From assembly GCA_905147135.1 (NCBI GenBank), contig LR990049.1, positions 4,295,428 to 4,359,427 on the forward strand: a stretch of 64,000 bases of DNA, read 5' to 3'. The stretch is from Blastobasis lacticolella (Eukaryota; Arthropoda; Insecta; Lepidoptera; Blastobasidae). The translations under genes and the position numbers were made by a program. Shown in pieces: positions 1 through 13,744 of this stretch. The first letter of the stretch is position 1. Each line of letters begins with the position of its first letter. The notes beneath the pieces are model-generated. The model saw only the letters and a list, made by a program, of their open reading frames with translations, had not been told where the DNA came from and did not search any database.

Positions 1-1599
1 TAAGCGGCGGGAAATTCACTTTACTACTTTCACATTTATCTATTTATTTGCTTAAATAAGAAAAAACATTCACAAACACTAACACTAAAGGTCTGATAAA
101 ATACAGATTGGCATCATCATGTTGTCGCTCTGATGAATTTATAGTCAAAAACATAAAATTACATGACGCCAAGCCTCAAAAAATAAAGGTTAACGTACTG
201 AAATTTGCTATCAAAATGGAGTTCCAAGGAAACGATCGAAGTCATGGCTGTATGGACGCAATATTTTTACCTATCCTCTTCAGGATAAAAGTCAAGAAGC
301 CAATCAACAAAATCAGCAAACAAACCGAATAAAATCAGCTGTTCGTGTGTCGGCGGCCATGTTTGCCACTAATATATAGTTTTAACAGAGGTTTATAGAA
401 GGGACCACTTCTTTAAGTTATGTAGCCGTTAATGTGCGTTTTAGCGCTATCATGCGCTTATGAATAATGTTTTTCAGGAACCATACTTTAAATAGCTTAA
501 AACCTTCTATAAACCACCATAACTTATGAATAAGGCCGTAAGCTTTTATTGTGTTGTTTAGTTATATTATAACGTACTTGTAATTCCGAGATTACACAAC
601 ATGCGCGAGACGTGCAAAGAATAATATCCACAATTACGTTTCATTTTATAACTACAAGAACGAACGACACATTTACCTTTTACGAGCAATGCAGACGTAA
701 TGTCATTGATCTCGAAAACCGTACACGAGTTTCCTTCTTGACGCGAAACGATGTGAAAAACCCCATACACTTTTAGTATCCTAGTGAAGGACGAGGACAT
801 TGCAACCGGAACACGACAATACTGCGGGAGAAATGGGTAAGACGATGGTGTCTTTCCATTCCAACACTACGAATTCACGACCACACGACTCAAACAAAAT
901 ATAAATCAATATCATCATCACTATCCTGGTTTTTTAATTATTCTACTCAGTGGTAAGTGTCGCCCAAAACATCTACAATTCATACATTTAGGTTGCAGGT
1001 AACAAAAATGCAGAACCGCAGGTGCGTTGTCACTGTGAAGACACACATTAATGCCACATCCCAACAAAATCTGTTCAGCAGTTTATGCGTGAAGGAGTAA
1101 TAAACATCCATCCAAATACTTACAAACCACAAGTCAAACTTAACATATGCATAATAATTATTGATGCTGAAAAAGTGCATCAAAATCCGTTACGTGGTTT
1201 AGTAGGAGTTAGCAGAAACACGCATACAGACAGGACGCTGTAAGCGACTTTATTTTATGCTACACATTCCTTGATTTTATTATTATATGTATCCTACTGG
1301 ATAGGAGGACGTCAGCTTAGTTTCTGGTTCCGGCCACGTGTCACGAGGCTCCTAATGAGAGCACAGCGGATATAAGTGGGTCGCAGGAGACTGCCAGGTT
1401 AATTGGTATCAAGGTCACACGAATTGTCGACTCGACGTTCGACCGCGCGGCATAGAGCGTTTCCTACGGTATGCTAATCTGTATTTGAGTTGGTGTTCCA
1501 GTTTTGATCTCGCAAATGAATTGGTGGCCGTGAGATGCGTGTGCTCCAGTATGGAAGTTCTGAAAGTAATCGCGACATAAGACTCGGTTTGTTTGTAGG

Positions 1600-1850
1600 C
1601 TTTTAACCTTTGACAAAAAAAGAGGGGTAACTTGACGTGTGTATCTGTGGCTTTGTGTATCTGTCTGTGGGATCGTAGCTTTCGAACGGAAAGACGGATT
1701 TGGATGCGGTTTTCTCCGTTTTAAAGCCAGCTTAATCGAGATGGTTCTTAGCTTTGTTTCGTTAAAAGCATTTCTGTAGTTTAGAAAATATTTGAAATTA
1801 AGTAAACTTTGTCGGTGGTTATCCGAGTTTTACTGTCGGTTTGGTTATTA
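1600..1850 (+). repeat. Dispersed repeat family E, copy 1
   Basis: Closely similar, in the same orientation, to 27755-28015. Shared blocks include TGGCTTTGTGTATCTGTCTG, ATGCGGTTTTCT, TTAATCGAGATGGTTC and the following GTTATCC. No coding capacity. Probably the 3' part of a retroelement. Confidence 0.65.
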
Positions 1851-2440
1851 TTACTGTGTGATTCAATTTTAATAAGCAGGTAGAACACATAGACAGACAT
1901 GCTCTACCTTCAGCCGCATCGTCACTTACCACGTGGCGAGATGATGGTCAAATGCCTGGCGAGTCCAAAAAGAAAAGAAGCTGCCTGACAAATCTCTCGC
2001 TTCCCATACATTCATTAATGTTCATCAAAATTTTCATACATGCACGCACAAACCATACTTTATTTATTTATGGTACACAAGATTGTTACAAAAGTATATG
2101 ACATAATATATTAGACACAACAGGCCAACTTATTTCTATAAAGAAAGTTCTTCCAGGAAGCCTACACTACTACTTTAAATATAAAGCTTTCCCATGAATC
2201 AGTATTGAAAGCCTAAGACGAGGTACAGACGAGACGGACCCGAGATCTCCCCACCACCAAACTAAAAAAAATCATAGATAACATCAGTCATTACACTCTT
2301 GCAAACTTCAATGTTAACTAGCAAAAAGAACGTCTATGTGCAACCGACTAGGCATCGACGTCACGCCAAATAAAACTGCCGCATAAATTAGAAAACCAAA
2401 ACGCAGAGCAAACCGCCCAATTCGCCGTTGCCAAACAGCC

Positions 2441-2955
2441 AAACCTGCTAGCACTAGTGCAGGCAACCGGTGCATGCGTTCGGCTGCAGTGTCACGCAAG
2501 TCCCGTGAATTTCGGCAACGGTTTACACAGTTGATTGATTATAAGCGTCTGTTACGACATATCGCGCCTCACCTTCGCTGGTTTAGTCACGTGTTGCGTA
2601 AACCCCAGGGATACGTGGGAAATAGGTGCCAAAACCTTCCGGTGTCAGGAAAGAGGTCCCGCGGAAGGCCCAAGAAGCGATGGATTGACATCGTCGAGTC
2701 GGATGCGAGAGCTAATGGCTTACGATGCGAGGATGCCCAAGACCGGGCGAAATGGAGGAAAATGAGTCGGAAAGCGGCAGAAGCCTGGACCTACCGCTCG
2801 GATAATGATGATGAAACAGGCAAACCTGCAAGCACTTTTGCGGTTACTAACCGGTGCATGCGTTCAGCTGCATTGTCACGCAAGTCCCGTGAATTTCGGC
2901 AACGGTTTACCCAGTTGATTGATCACAGCGTCTGTTACGAAACATCGCGCAAGCT
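2441..2955 (+). mobile_element. LINE C-terminal remnant inside a partial direct duplication
   Basis: A 167-codon open frame (2474-2977) contains GKRSRGRPKKRWIDIVESD and DAQDRAKWRKMSRKA, the characteristic C-terminal end of insect non-LTR retrotransposons (RTE-like). Two direct repeats of about 120 bases (about 2441-2568 and 2820-2955) flank it. They repeat the peptide MRSAA-SRKSREFRQRFTQ in the same frame 384 bases apart. This is a decayed mobile element, not a host gene. No reverse transcriptase domain remains. Confidence 0.75.
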
Positions 2956-2989
2956 AGCAGGAATTCGCTTTTTATAACACCTCAGTGAT

Positions 2990-5900
2990 AAACTATTGAT
3001 AGTTTGCCAGAGCAGAATAATAAATAGCATTCTACTGTGTGTGTACGTCAAATCGAGGAGTTTGAGTTTGACGAGTCCGGTTGTATGGGTACCACTCTTT
3101 AATCTATTTCTCCCGCCAAGCAAGATGGTTTGCATTGTTGTTCACGCTCTCCATCAGGTGGCTCCTTAATTGTAAGTAGTATAAAAAAGCGTCAAGCACC
3201 AACACCGTAGATGCAAACCAACTAGCTACCTCAAGCTTCCGTAGACCAGAAAATGGGTAAGTGTAAGTAGTACACCAGTAGCCGACCGAAAAGTACTAAA
3301 GGAAGATAATTAGAAAAACATAATGTTTTAAACAATCGCGGTTATTATTACGACTGTCAGTCGGTCAATCGTCCCGTGACCATGATGCATGCAACTGTGT
3401 CGAAATTTCGGGCTACTCGTCAACAAAGGTACGCGGTTGGAAACCCGGAACATACCCTTAAAATTAGAAAATCGTTCATCTATCAATAAAAGTGAGACGA
3501 AAATATGATTCAATACATTGTTTACATTAGCGCCTCGTGGGCATGAAGCCAGGAAGCGTCTTTCATTAACATTATTCCGAGTCGGTGCATTACCCAGAAA
3601 TTAACTAAAACAATACAAGGTTACATCAAACGCATAAAAGTGCCAATAAAGTGCAATCCGCAGGATGCGGGAAGCGTGTAAAATTGCGGGAAATAGATCG
3701 GTATCAAAGTATTGCAAATAAATAATTATCATTATTAGTACAGTTCAACAAACAAAATGCGTCCTTTTGCGGTGCATTTATGGTCTTCGACCATACCTCT
3801 TACCTTATACAGCTGATATACATTTTCTGGGCTAATTATTATTAACAATGTATTTTAGTATCACGTATTCTGGCGAATAACATATTTGATTGATCGCCAT
3901 TGCAAACAAATGAATATTAATCAAATAACCCTCCTTCTGTCGTAATCGGGTAAAAAATTATAATAACGATTTCTCAAATACCGAATATCGGTTACTGACC
4001 GGTAAGTAACCCATATTCAGTGATTATATCCCAGTGGTTGAATCTGATCGTGATGTACCCAGGTATTTTAGAGTGCAGATTTCAATTTGGTTAGTAGGTA
4101 TTGTGTCAAAGCGCAGAGGATATTTAGATTTCTTTTCGGTTACAGGGGCGAAACAAGTTTACGCTCAAAAAAACTGGTATTGCTGACTCAGATTTGAAAA
4201 AAAAAACTGATTTTACCTGACCATTTCACAGAATTTACTTTGTATGTGTTAGGGATAAAAATAATAGAGTATTTAATAATTGACCTCCAGCGCTCCTATT
4301 TTTTTAACGTAAATAAATTATGTTTCGAATCCCCATCTCCTGAAGAAGGGGAATAGGGTACTAGGGACTTACCCGTCGTTTTAAGCGGCGATCCTACCCA
4401 CTAAAACCTGACGATGTCCTTCTCACCGCAAAGTAACAGAGCGATGCTGCGCAGAAAACTCTGCGTATTATCTGGATGACTCCGCCGGTGGGTCTTGCAA
4501 TATGCGAGCCGCGAGTGCGCGTGCGAAAAGTATGTAAAAGCATATTTATCTCTTACACTAGAAACGTAACCGATACAAGAATTTGCATACTGAAAAAATT
4601 AACCTCTTTTTTTACACCTGTAAATTAAGTTTCAAGTACGTTGCACAGGAGTTAAATTTTAATTTGGATATTGCTTACTAATCACGTCGACTAAGACGTT
4701 GCAAATTTGCATACTGTAAAAAATGGGACACCTCCAACTGTCATGTACGCCTAGTTTATCAGGGCTACACGTTATTGGTAGATTTACTGTTATTAAGACT
4801 TTCATTGTACATCTACAAAGCTTCAATATTAAATAGTAGCATTGTAGTGATAGATATGCTTTCAAATAAATAATTAGCACTAATGACAAGCTACCATACA
4901 TGTTATGCAATTGCGTCAATTTATCAGATGACAGGTCGCATCGTTCCTGTCCAGCTCAATTAGCTTCGTTAATTAAATTTAAGTGTTTATTTCAATAATA
5001 TCTCTTTCACTCTTGTTGGATGTAATGTGTGGCCAAATGTAGCGCCGTCTGCGCAAGCGCCGCTTGAGTACGATCGCTACTGCCAAGATTTTTCATCCAA
5101 GCGTTTTCGAGTGGGCTAGACGCCCTACGTCACAGGGAACTGTGTCCAATTTTTAGTGGATTTACTATAATATTTACTCAGAAATGCTGTCTTTTTCCGC
5201 CTTCGATCGCGTGAACCAGTTTTTGGTGGTTCTCGTGTCGTTACATACAATAAGGATTGATGTAGTAAATTCCGGGATCAAAGGACCCGATAAGAGTGGG
5301 CAGTATGGAAGTTTTTAGTTGGTAGAAGCAATGGATCGCGAAAACACCTTTTATATGGACCCTTGACAATGTCTCTTGGTAGTACCAAGGTAGTAGTTTT
5401 TTTCCAGTACCAAGTTGGTACTGGAAAAAAATCACGAACTGCTTGTGTCTAAAATTGAGAGCACTAAAGTCAGAGTCGTATAGGGACAACTGACTGGTCC
5501 AATATAACAAGATGAAAACTGCAGTATGCACGTTGACCACTAGTTAATTCAACAGTTCCAGGAAACCCGCTCACATCTCAAACAGCAACATATCCTAGTG
5601 ACGTCCAGTTAAAAGCCTACAACTGAGCTTAAACCTTAATCTATATTTGGTTATTAAACAGTTCTGAATAAGTTGTCAACATTAATATTATGTTTAGCAT
5701 TAAGCAAACACTTGCTCAGCGATTGCAATTTATAGCGACAACGGTCGGTGTAGTATTACTACAATCTAAGCCAAAAATCTGCGCATACGCATCCCATGTC
5801 ATCGAGGGCTTATAAATAGACGATTAAGCGCGTGCAGTTGACTAATTGGTATTTAAAGGCTGGAATTATCAACCAAACTATTAATGTTATCCATTCGTTT

Positions 5901-8720
5901 ACAATACGAATTTCGGAGTTATTAACGAAAAACAGGCAAGGGGAACAATGTGGTCTCAGCCGATCCATACGGAAAAAGCAATGATGTTATATGTAAGTAA
6001 AGACATGTAGGAGACTGTGATCTAAAGTGAGGACTGTTTATATACCACAGCCCGGAACAGTTCACTCTGGCCTTGAGCCTATAACAATTGAACGGACTTG
6101 ACAAGCTTTTAGTTCAAGACCAAAGACTTCTATATATACTTATATATCAATGTTCAAGACAGTTTCTTCTCACTCTCTCGAGTCGACTCTTAAATATGAC
6201 GGTATTATAACAGTTTTTTGTAAGCATTCTGTGATATGACGTGAGATAAAATGCGAGGGAATCTCGAAGGTCTGCGAAGGTCTCGCTAAATTTCATCAAA
6301 GGGTAGGATTTCTGCGTATGTGAGTCATGATAGGTACCTTTTATAGGGTAAGGTCGGCAAGGCTTTGTATAACTTCTAGATTAGGGTGAGGATAATAAAA
6401 GGTTTAGGTATTGCCTACTGAATTGATATTGCGTTGCATGTATACCGAGCATGACTCATATCCAAAATGTAGAGGAACTAAGAAAAAAAGCTTATCGCGC
6501 TATTAACGAACGCCCCTCGGGACTTCAGCTAATCGAGTTTCGGAGAAAAGGCGGTAGACGTGGAAAACTTGGCCAACAGGTTACCTCTATTAATAAATAT
6601 CAGGAATCCGGCTGTGAACGGATCCAATTCAAGACCTATGGTCATGCACGGAATAGATAAGTATCACATTCGCCATGGAATATAAAGGAAACGTGTTTCT
6701 CGAAAATTTTCAGCGTGTGCCAAGTAGGTCGCTTGTCTTGACTATCTGTCAAGGAGTAGCGAGAAAAAATGCGGGCTTGCATACCTACGCACATGTAAAC
6801 AAGCGAATAAAATTACGTAGCAATAACGCCCGGTTGTCGCGGACTTACTTTTCGTGGTGATATATTATTTACCTGTGCAGTTTGCGTCGTTGAAATTACA
6901 CTTATGGCTGTTTTCACTAAACTTAGGAATCGTCTTAACCAGTTTTAGCCAACCAGCAATATCCAAATTGACATAAGAAAGAACTCAAGCGAATCCTAAG
7001 TTCAGAGAATATGGCAATTAATATAGTAATTATAATGCATTTCTGAACAAGTGTGTGAATGGTAAATGCGACAGTTATCGCTTTTAATCAGCTGGGCTGT
7101 CTGTATGTTTGTCCCTGAGTGAGTAGTAGAAGTGTGTTGCCGTTAAAGGTGAATGAATGGAATGGAGAATGAAAGGAAAATTTCTGTGAAACTTGGGCGT
7201 AAGACCACACAGTGATGTAACTGGGGCTAGCGTTTAGGATACGATACCTACAGTTATCACATTTTCAATAATACATCTATAAATAACCCCTGGTTTCGAT
7301 ATTTGATAACGTTCATGAACGTCCAACGGCCATTATAGGGGTCAAGAAGTAATAAATAGAACAAAAAATAATGACACACGTAAACAATCCAATTCAATCA
7401 CAGGCACACAGTTGTCTATAAGCGTTAGCAAGGGTCAAAAAGTCGTTATTAACCGATGATAGCGAAAAATATGACGCACGCGAAAAACAAATGAGCAACG
7501 ATTAAGGTACGTCAGCGTACCGGTACCTATAACCGATTTTGTGACTACTTGCACGACTAGCAAAGGTGTGCCCGCGACATAGCTCTCGCCGAGAGAGCCT
7601 TTGTTTCTTTGTCTCAATACTAGGATGAAAGAGATATAAGTATATAGGTCGCGCCTTTTGTCGCTTATCGCGCAAGATCATACTTGTGCTAGCCGTGCTG
7701 CACGGCTTACTGCTACAGCTCCGGTCGCCTATTTGCCTGCCGTATAACATTAAAAAAATACCTATCTGTTGATTTTTTATATAATTTTTCAATCACGTTG
7801 AACTCTATTAATTCACCTTATGCGTTTACTAGCGATTTGACTATAACCGGAAATTATTCAACGATAATAAGGCTGGCATTACCTAAATTCCTTACACATC
7901 AACACCTTTCTACTTCGCATGCTGCACCACAATCAAGCGTTAATTATTTATTATTAGCCGATCACTGAACCTATTTGAACCGGGCAACTTTGTCGAATCG
8001 AGGAAACTGGTTGTTTTTAAATCCAATTGCATCGCAATTGAGGTGACCGTTGACGCACGTCGTGTGGTCTCCCCACACACAGAGGCCCGTGACACGGTTT
8101 GTTCATTGATCACCTCTAGGAAACAATTACTGAAGGGGGAACGTCCTCGTCTAGTAGGTTTTTATGAGCCGCATACCGTACTGTGCGGTTTTCACCCGCG
8201 CAAAGTTCGGAGCTATGTAAACGTTCAACTGTCCAGCGGGAGCCTATTATTTTGAAAGTAGCTTATTAGATGACACTCGGGAATAATAAACTTTCGATTA
8301 GTGAAATAATTTTCAAATTCATTTCGGCTCTTACCCTCAATACCTATATGTACAAAGTTTTCCTCTTTATAATACGTATTAGAATAGAATATATTTGACA
8401 GAAAAAACATATTTGACACTTTATACTTATACATACAGCATAAGTAACACAAAAAGGAAACTTATTTCTAACTATAGACTAACTAATTACTAACTAAAGC
8501 CGCATGTGTAAGTTCCAGTAACGCATATAGTATTTGTAACACTAAGGACTGATTGTTCAATCCTCAGATAAAGTTTATTTGCCCGATAAAGTAATACACT
8601 GCCAAATTCAAACAAACTATAATCCTTTACAATTATGAGGTAATGATGCAATTTTATTTTAGTCGCATAATAACTTATATGTTTTATTCGAGGATTGAAA
8701 AATCGGCCTTAAGTAGGAGT
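2990..8720. other. Bun intron: no gene recognised
   Basis: A+T-rich sequence with only short chance frames. It holds the hairpin at 5397, a TATA-like TATAAATA at 5811 with a CAGTT 25 bases on, and an inverted TTAGGA block at 6915-7010. The stretch 7500-7760 is GC-richer but unassigned. Confidence 0.5.
5397..5431. repeat. Perfect hairpin
   Basis: 17-base arms (TTTTTTTCCAGTACCAA and its exact complement) around a single G. The T7 and A7 ends make it look like a bidirectional terminator, but in this nuclear intron it has no evident function. Confidence 0.85.
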
Positions 8721-8734
8721 ACTGAAGTATAGAA

Positions 8735-9025
8735 GAGGTATACAGAGATGGTTTAGACACGTGGAGAGGTCGAATGAAAAACGGCTTACAAAGGTATCTA
8801 ACGTGGGCCTGTGTATGTAAGGGTCGCCTACTAAGGACATATACTGATCAAATGAATGACCTGCTCCAAAAACTGCGGGTCAGGGGTACCCTCAACCGGC
8901 GTAAATACATGAAAAGATGTATAAATGTGGAGAAGCCAAAGAGGTGACAGGATCGTAGCTTGTGGCACTCGATAGCATGTGCCTACCCCTATGGGATACA
9001 GGCGTGTGTATGTATGTACTAAGTA
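8735..9025 (+). mobile_element. LINE C-terminal remnant, second family, subtype A
   Basis: It reads in broken frames as RWFRHVERSNEKRL, then RKYMKRC and DRSLWHSIACAYPYGIQA. This is the C-terminal end of a non-LTR retrotransposon family different from the RKKRW family. A closely matching inverted copy lies at 11880-12075. Confidence 0.6.
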
Positions 9026-9218
9026 TAGGTGACTTGGTAAACGTTTTCCTTTTAGATAGCCAGGCATTTCGCGCAACTCGCGGTAAGTGTGAAAAGATAA
9101 CATACAACACAATCTATAATCTATAATGTCTCTCTTCTATAGGCCTGCTGGAAGAGATTTCTAGAAAATAGAAATAAGTAGTGCCTGTTGTGTCTTTAAT
9201 TTTGTAATTTCTGTTTAC

Positions 9219-9369
9219 TATACAGGATGTTACATGAAGCCGTGAACTGGATGGAGTGCTAAAGATATTAAAACGATAGGTACAATTATTTCTGTCGTAT
9301 GTGGAAGTGATATGTTAAATGTAGTTCTCATTGAATAAAAAAAAAAAAAATATGTAACACCCTGTATAT
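9219..9369. mobile_element. Short inverted-terminal-repeat element (MITE-like), about 150 bp
   Basis: The left end TATACAGGATGTTACAT and right end ATGTAACACCCTGTATA are inverted copies. The inside is noncoding with an A14 tract. The left two thirds are repeated at 32531-32635 (AACTGGATGGAGTGCTAAA versus TACTGGATGGAGTGCTAAA; AACGATAGGTACAATTATT in both). Confidence 0.65.
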
Positions 9370-9539
9370 TGTGTGCAATAAATTTTTAAATAAAAAAATA
9401 AAAAATAAACACAAATAAGAAATTGGTATTGGAACTGTATACTGTAAGTAACGAGAAGGATAGAGATGAAGCATGTCTGCCTTTGTGGAATGACATAGTC
9501 ACTCTCTTTATAGCTAGAGTAAGACAAATGATTTTTGTT

Positions 9540-9765
9540 AATTGGAAAAGTATGAATGATTGTAATTTTGTGAGTTTGAATGTTGGGGGTAATATCCGAA
9601 ACTACTGCACCAATTTTGAAAGTTTCACTTATTCAATGAAAACTACATTATTCTCGAGTGGCATAGGCTACTTTTCATCTTTAAAATAATAGAGCTTTTT
9701 TGAATTTTTACAGAGATCTGAACTGCGCGTGGATGAAACCACAGGGCACTGCTAGTCCTGCACGA
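9540..9765 (+). repeat. Dispersed repeat, RTE-type 3' tail
   Basis: Contains CTACTGCACCAATTTTGAAA and a late GGGCACTGCTAGT end. Its layout (a divergence-prone middle, then a short GC-richer end ...GCTAGT) is like 13745-13915 and 20210-20372. Confidence 0.45.
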
Positions 9766-11039
9766 TAATTTGTTCCACGTGTTTATTCCAAATTCGTTTG
9801 ACTACGTAATTTAATTCATTAAAATAAAACTTCGTTTTCATTGAGCCGCCTCTTCTCACAACCACACCATGAGTGTACAATTTAATCAAAACCACTCTCG
9901 CAAATAAAATATGAAAAGCACTGCCGCTGATTGAGAATACCCAATTGTCACAAGGTATGTTGATCAGTTTAAATCATGTTTTCCCGGCCCGGGTGCCCGA
10001 TTATCAATTCCTATACGTACGTATACGAGTATAGTCTATGTGTACAGTAGCCATATACCCGCTACATTTTTTGTGGTGTTGTAATTTTTTGTATTGTACG
10101 GTCTTTAAGTGTGTAATAAATACATTTTAACTTTTTTTAATTTGTCCTCGCTGGCTGTGCTTTGGGTTTCCGGTTCGCTAGAAATTGTGAACGAGCAACT
10201 AACATTCGTTGTACGAACGTTCGCGCAACCAGTATCCCGATGTTAGTTCAACGTACTCAGTAAAGTGTTTGTTGCGCGAATATTGTGCTCAAATTCGCGA
10301 CGCGAGCAAAAGTTTACGCAACAAAACGATCTTTCATGTAACAATTAGCTCCCGTTCAGGACAAACCTTAACACAAACGTATGAAACTGAAATACAGGCC
10401 ATACTGTGATGGATGCTCACATAGAAACTCACCCATCAGGACCAGTTTTTATAAGGTTTGCAAAGAGCATATTAGCCATGCTTCAACGTCAAGGACTGTT
10501 CAAATATAGAATTCTCAGGAAATGTGTAGATTGATTTATAACCAGCTATAAAATTCGCGTCGGCCAACATTGTAAAACGGCATTCACAAACAGTTTAGCA
10601 GGATCGTCGAAAAATATGCAAAACAAATTGATAACAATAACAATCTAATTGCGAGTGAAGTCACGCCTACGCGTTGGCAGATTCCACTGAAATTACTGAA
10701 GCGTTCGTAGACAAGACAATGAGTTCTTAGGGTTTTCTTAGGGCTAAGAGTGCCTGAACAAGGTGCTTCTAATTAAAATTCACCGAGATTTAACAGCTTG
10801 ATTACATTCAAGCTGTTTCGATACCTACTTGGAAAATTTCTACAAAGGGTTACTTTCTTTACCTACCTATATGCCGCAGTTAGAGACATTTAAATTGAAT
10901 TTTCAAAACACAACGGTCGGTTATTTACAAAACTTCTAAAAGGTTTAAAACGTTCACTCCTTAGGCCTATGTAACTCATAGGTATAGGTCTATTAGACAG
11001 TTTAGCATTATTATGTTATCGGTCGGATTTATTTATAGA

Positions 11040-11233
11040 CAACTAGCAGCCGCCCCGGCTTCGCACGGGTACCACTACGGGTACACGGGTATATAGCCTA
11101 TGTCACCCGGGGATAGTGTAGCTTCCCAACGGTGAAAGAATTTTTGAAATCGGTCCAGTAGTTTCGAAGCCTATTCAATACAAACAAACAAACAAAAAAT
11201 CAAACCTTTACTCTTTATAATATTAGTATAGAA
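11040..11233 (+). repeat. Dispersed repeat, abundant lepidopteran type
   Basis: Begins with CGGCTTCGCACGGGTACCAC, continues TAGCCTATGTCACCCGG, and has GGTGAAAGAATTTTTGAAAT and ATCGGTCCAGTAGTTTCGAA. It ends in CAAACAAACAAACAAA and a tail TTTATAATATTAGTATAGA. I recognise this as a very common lepidopteran interspersed repeat, probably a LINE 3' end or derived SINE. It is noncoding. Confidence 0.7.
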
Positions 11234-11879
11234 AACGTACAATCGTCTGTAGCCAGTCTTAGTTGATGTCAAAAAGGAACTGGCAAAAAATAATACCAAG
11301 AAAAAAAAAAATTGGTAGTCACAAGCGAATAAAATCAGCTGTTCTTAGGAAGTTAGCCACGTTTGTTGTGGAAGGAGTCAGCATTCTCCAACATACGAAG
11401 CCCTTATTGGATACTATTGACCGTTTACGCATTAAATAATGTGTTTTAAGATCCATAATATTCGAGCAAGCTGATAAACCTATATCTTTTTATAAATGAG
11501 ACCTAAACACTATAACATTCAAAAGCTTGCGCTTCAAGAGCGCCTACCGATATTCTATCTATGGGATATGTTCCGATTTAACAATTAACATAATTCATTG
11601 AATAATATTTAATTATGCAGCTAACAAAGAAGGCAAGGAATCCAACAAAAAGCTCGCCTGAAAGTTTCTCTCGAAGCAGCGCAGATAAATCTTCGGCAAT
11701 ACGACGCGGCTTTTATCATAAGCTTTCATGTATATATGATAAATTATGATGACAATAATAATGTCTTCTACAGTTTCACGCATAGCGATTCTGAATATAA
11801 TAGGACCAGTGCCTGCTGTATCAAACACTGATATCAAGCAATTTGCAAGTATATCACAATCACATAAATCATGGCTTTT

Positions 11880-12075
11880 TGTGCTGGGCCTTTTCTCGGC
11901 AACATACATACATACGCCCATATCCCATAGGGGTAGGTAGAGACTATCGAGTACCACAAGCTACGCTCCTGATACACCTCTTTCGCCTCTTCCACATTCA
12001 TACCCATTACCCATTCATGCATTTACGCCGGTTGAGGGTACTCCTGCCCTTTTCTCGCCAGTTTGCTGCATTTCT
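11880..12075 (-). mobile_element. LINE C-terminal remnant, second family, subtype A, inverted copy
   Basis: The reverse complement matches 8874-9020 through GTACCCTCAACCGGCGTAAA and CCTACCCCTATGGGATA. It reads as YQERSLWYSIVSTYPYGIW. With the copy at 8735 it forms inverted repeats about 3 kb apart. Confidence 0.65.
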
Positions 12076-13134
12076 CTATCTCATACGGCATTGATTAAAT
12101 TCTAAGCGACTAACAATTATCCATATTACGAGCCCATATCTTTGTGAATAAAAACTGTCACTAATCTTAAACGCGGTCCAAGGCAAAGTGCAATGTCAAT
12201 AACAATATTAACACGCCTTAACAGGACCTTATATTACCAATAAAGTGAACTATTATAATAAGGGAGTTTAATAGCGGACATAAAGTTCAACGAGCTTACT
12301 ATGATACATTTCCCTGGTACAATGTTGATATATGTAGGTAGTCTTAATGTTGGAATAAATTACTCCTTCAAGGAGATGCTAAAAGCTGTTTTCTTGGTAG
12401 TGAAGGCAATAATCCACCGGATAAGTAACTCAAGATTATTACAATTTCAACATTGGCCCTTGGGGTTCATGTACGTTTTACCATTGGCTTGTATGAGCCC
12501 TTCAAGGGAAGAACATCACCGTGATTTATTCATATCTGCCATCAAATATTCTGATTTGTACCATGTTGAGGCATATCACGCTTAGGCGTTTGCATGCAAA
12601 AACAACTTGCATATTGTAAATTAATGACTACCGCTTTCCACAAGCTATCATTTTGTCACATTTCTTTTGCAAACTGGCTGGTATCTAAACGCTGTCTCAT
12701 GCCGTGGCGGTGAACTCTCGTTGCTCGGACTCATTACGTGGAAAGCAGACAGCCGGCAGACTGAGCACAATGGTCGTTGGTCGTGCCCAAAGTAGGTTAA
12801 TTGAAGAGCAAGCGTCCATCGGCGGCCGCCGTCGAGATCCGATCTCTGTACACTGAATTAATACAGCAATAAACTATTCAGTCGGAATTACGAACGGCGG
12901 CCGTAATTCACAAGAGGCGCGGATTTATTGCTCCGTTAAACTTAACTTTCTCGGTAGAAATGTTCTTGACGAGACGAGCTAGACTGGGCGTTAAGTCGCG
13001 CAGTTGCTATGCAAAATTGTGTCGCGCCCCAGTACATAATATTTTATAGCGACACCCCGCGGTTTTTACAAGCGTGCGTTCCGAATCGATATCCCGTATG
13101 TTCCTTTTATTATTACGAGGCTTAAAGTACCCTA

Positions 13135-13270
13135 CGCTGCAACGCTCGGGAAGAAAGTAGCTTTCTATTACTGAAAGAATTGCGGTATAGGAAGCTACTT
13201 TCTGTTTTTAAGCGATTAGTGGCACTTTAATTTTCGAAATCGGGTTAGTACTTCCGGAAATTATTGCCTA
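13135..13270 (+). repeat. Dispersed repeat fragment with internal hairpin
   Basis: Shares GGGAAGAAAGTAGCTTTCTA, GAAAGAATT and TCGAAATCGGGTTAGTA with the 11040-type repeat. An inverted pair (GAAAGTAGCTTTC and GGAAGCTACTTTC) forms a hairpin within it. Confidence 0.5.
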
Positions 13271-13744
13271 TCTTATATTATTTTAATTCAGTTAGATAGT
13301 AAACCTCGTAGAGATCAAACGCAAACAGCTCTCCCTTAAATAGTGGACATAGAATGCAGATGAAATATTTTAACAAATGAACAGTGTGAAGTGTTACACA
13401 ATTAGCGGGGCTGCCAGGGAAAAAAAATCTAGACTATTCTCAGCATTAGTTCGGAGAAACTTTCTCCGGGTGGGTCGCGTAGGCATCTGCAGTGCGACAC
13501 GCCTCTCTCCTCTTTACATTGATTTCCTAGACGTCTGGAAATAGACTTTTCTGAGTTCCTGCGTCGTCTGGCCTGAAAGCCGAGGCGACACTGATTGCTT
13601 TTTGACGAAAGCGGCGTTCCGTCCGGAAGGACGCGTTTTAATAGGTGTTTGGAAGGAAAAGAGAAGCTGTTCCTCTTATTAATCCCATTATCCTGTTAGT
13701 CAAATGATCAGACATTATCATTATTATCACTACACTTTATAAAA

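Noticed and set aside
5397..5431. Perfect hairpin with T and A tracts, resembling a bacterial terminator
   Set aside because: The window is eukaryotic nuclear DNA, so intrinsic terminators do not apply.
5811..5840. TATAAATA followed 25 bases later by CAGTT, like a core promoter
   Set aside because: No coding sequence or exon follows within several kilobases, and such matches are frequent in A+T-rich DNA.
7502..7792. 96-codon minus-strand frame in a GC-richer patch
   Set aside because: No motif or homology recognised; a second overlapping frame is equally open. Not supported as a gene.
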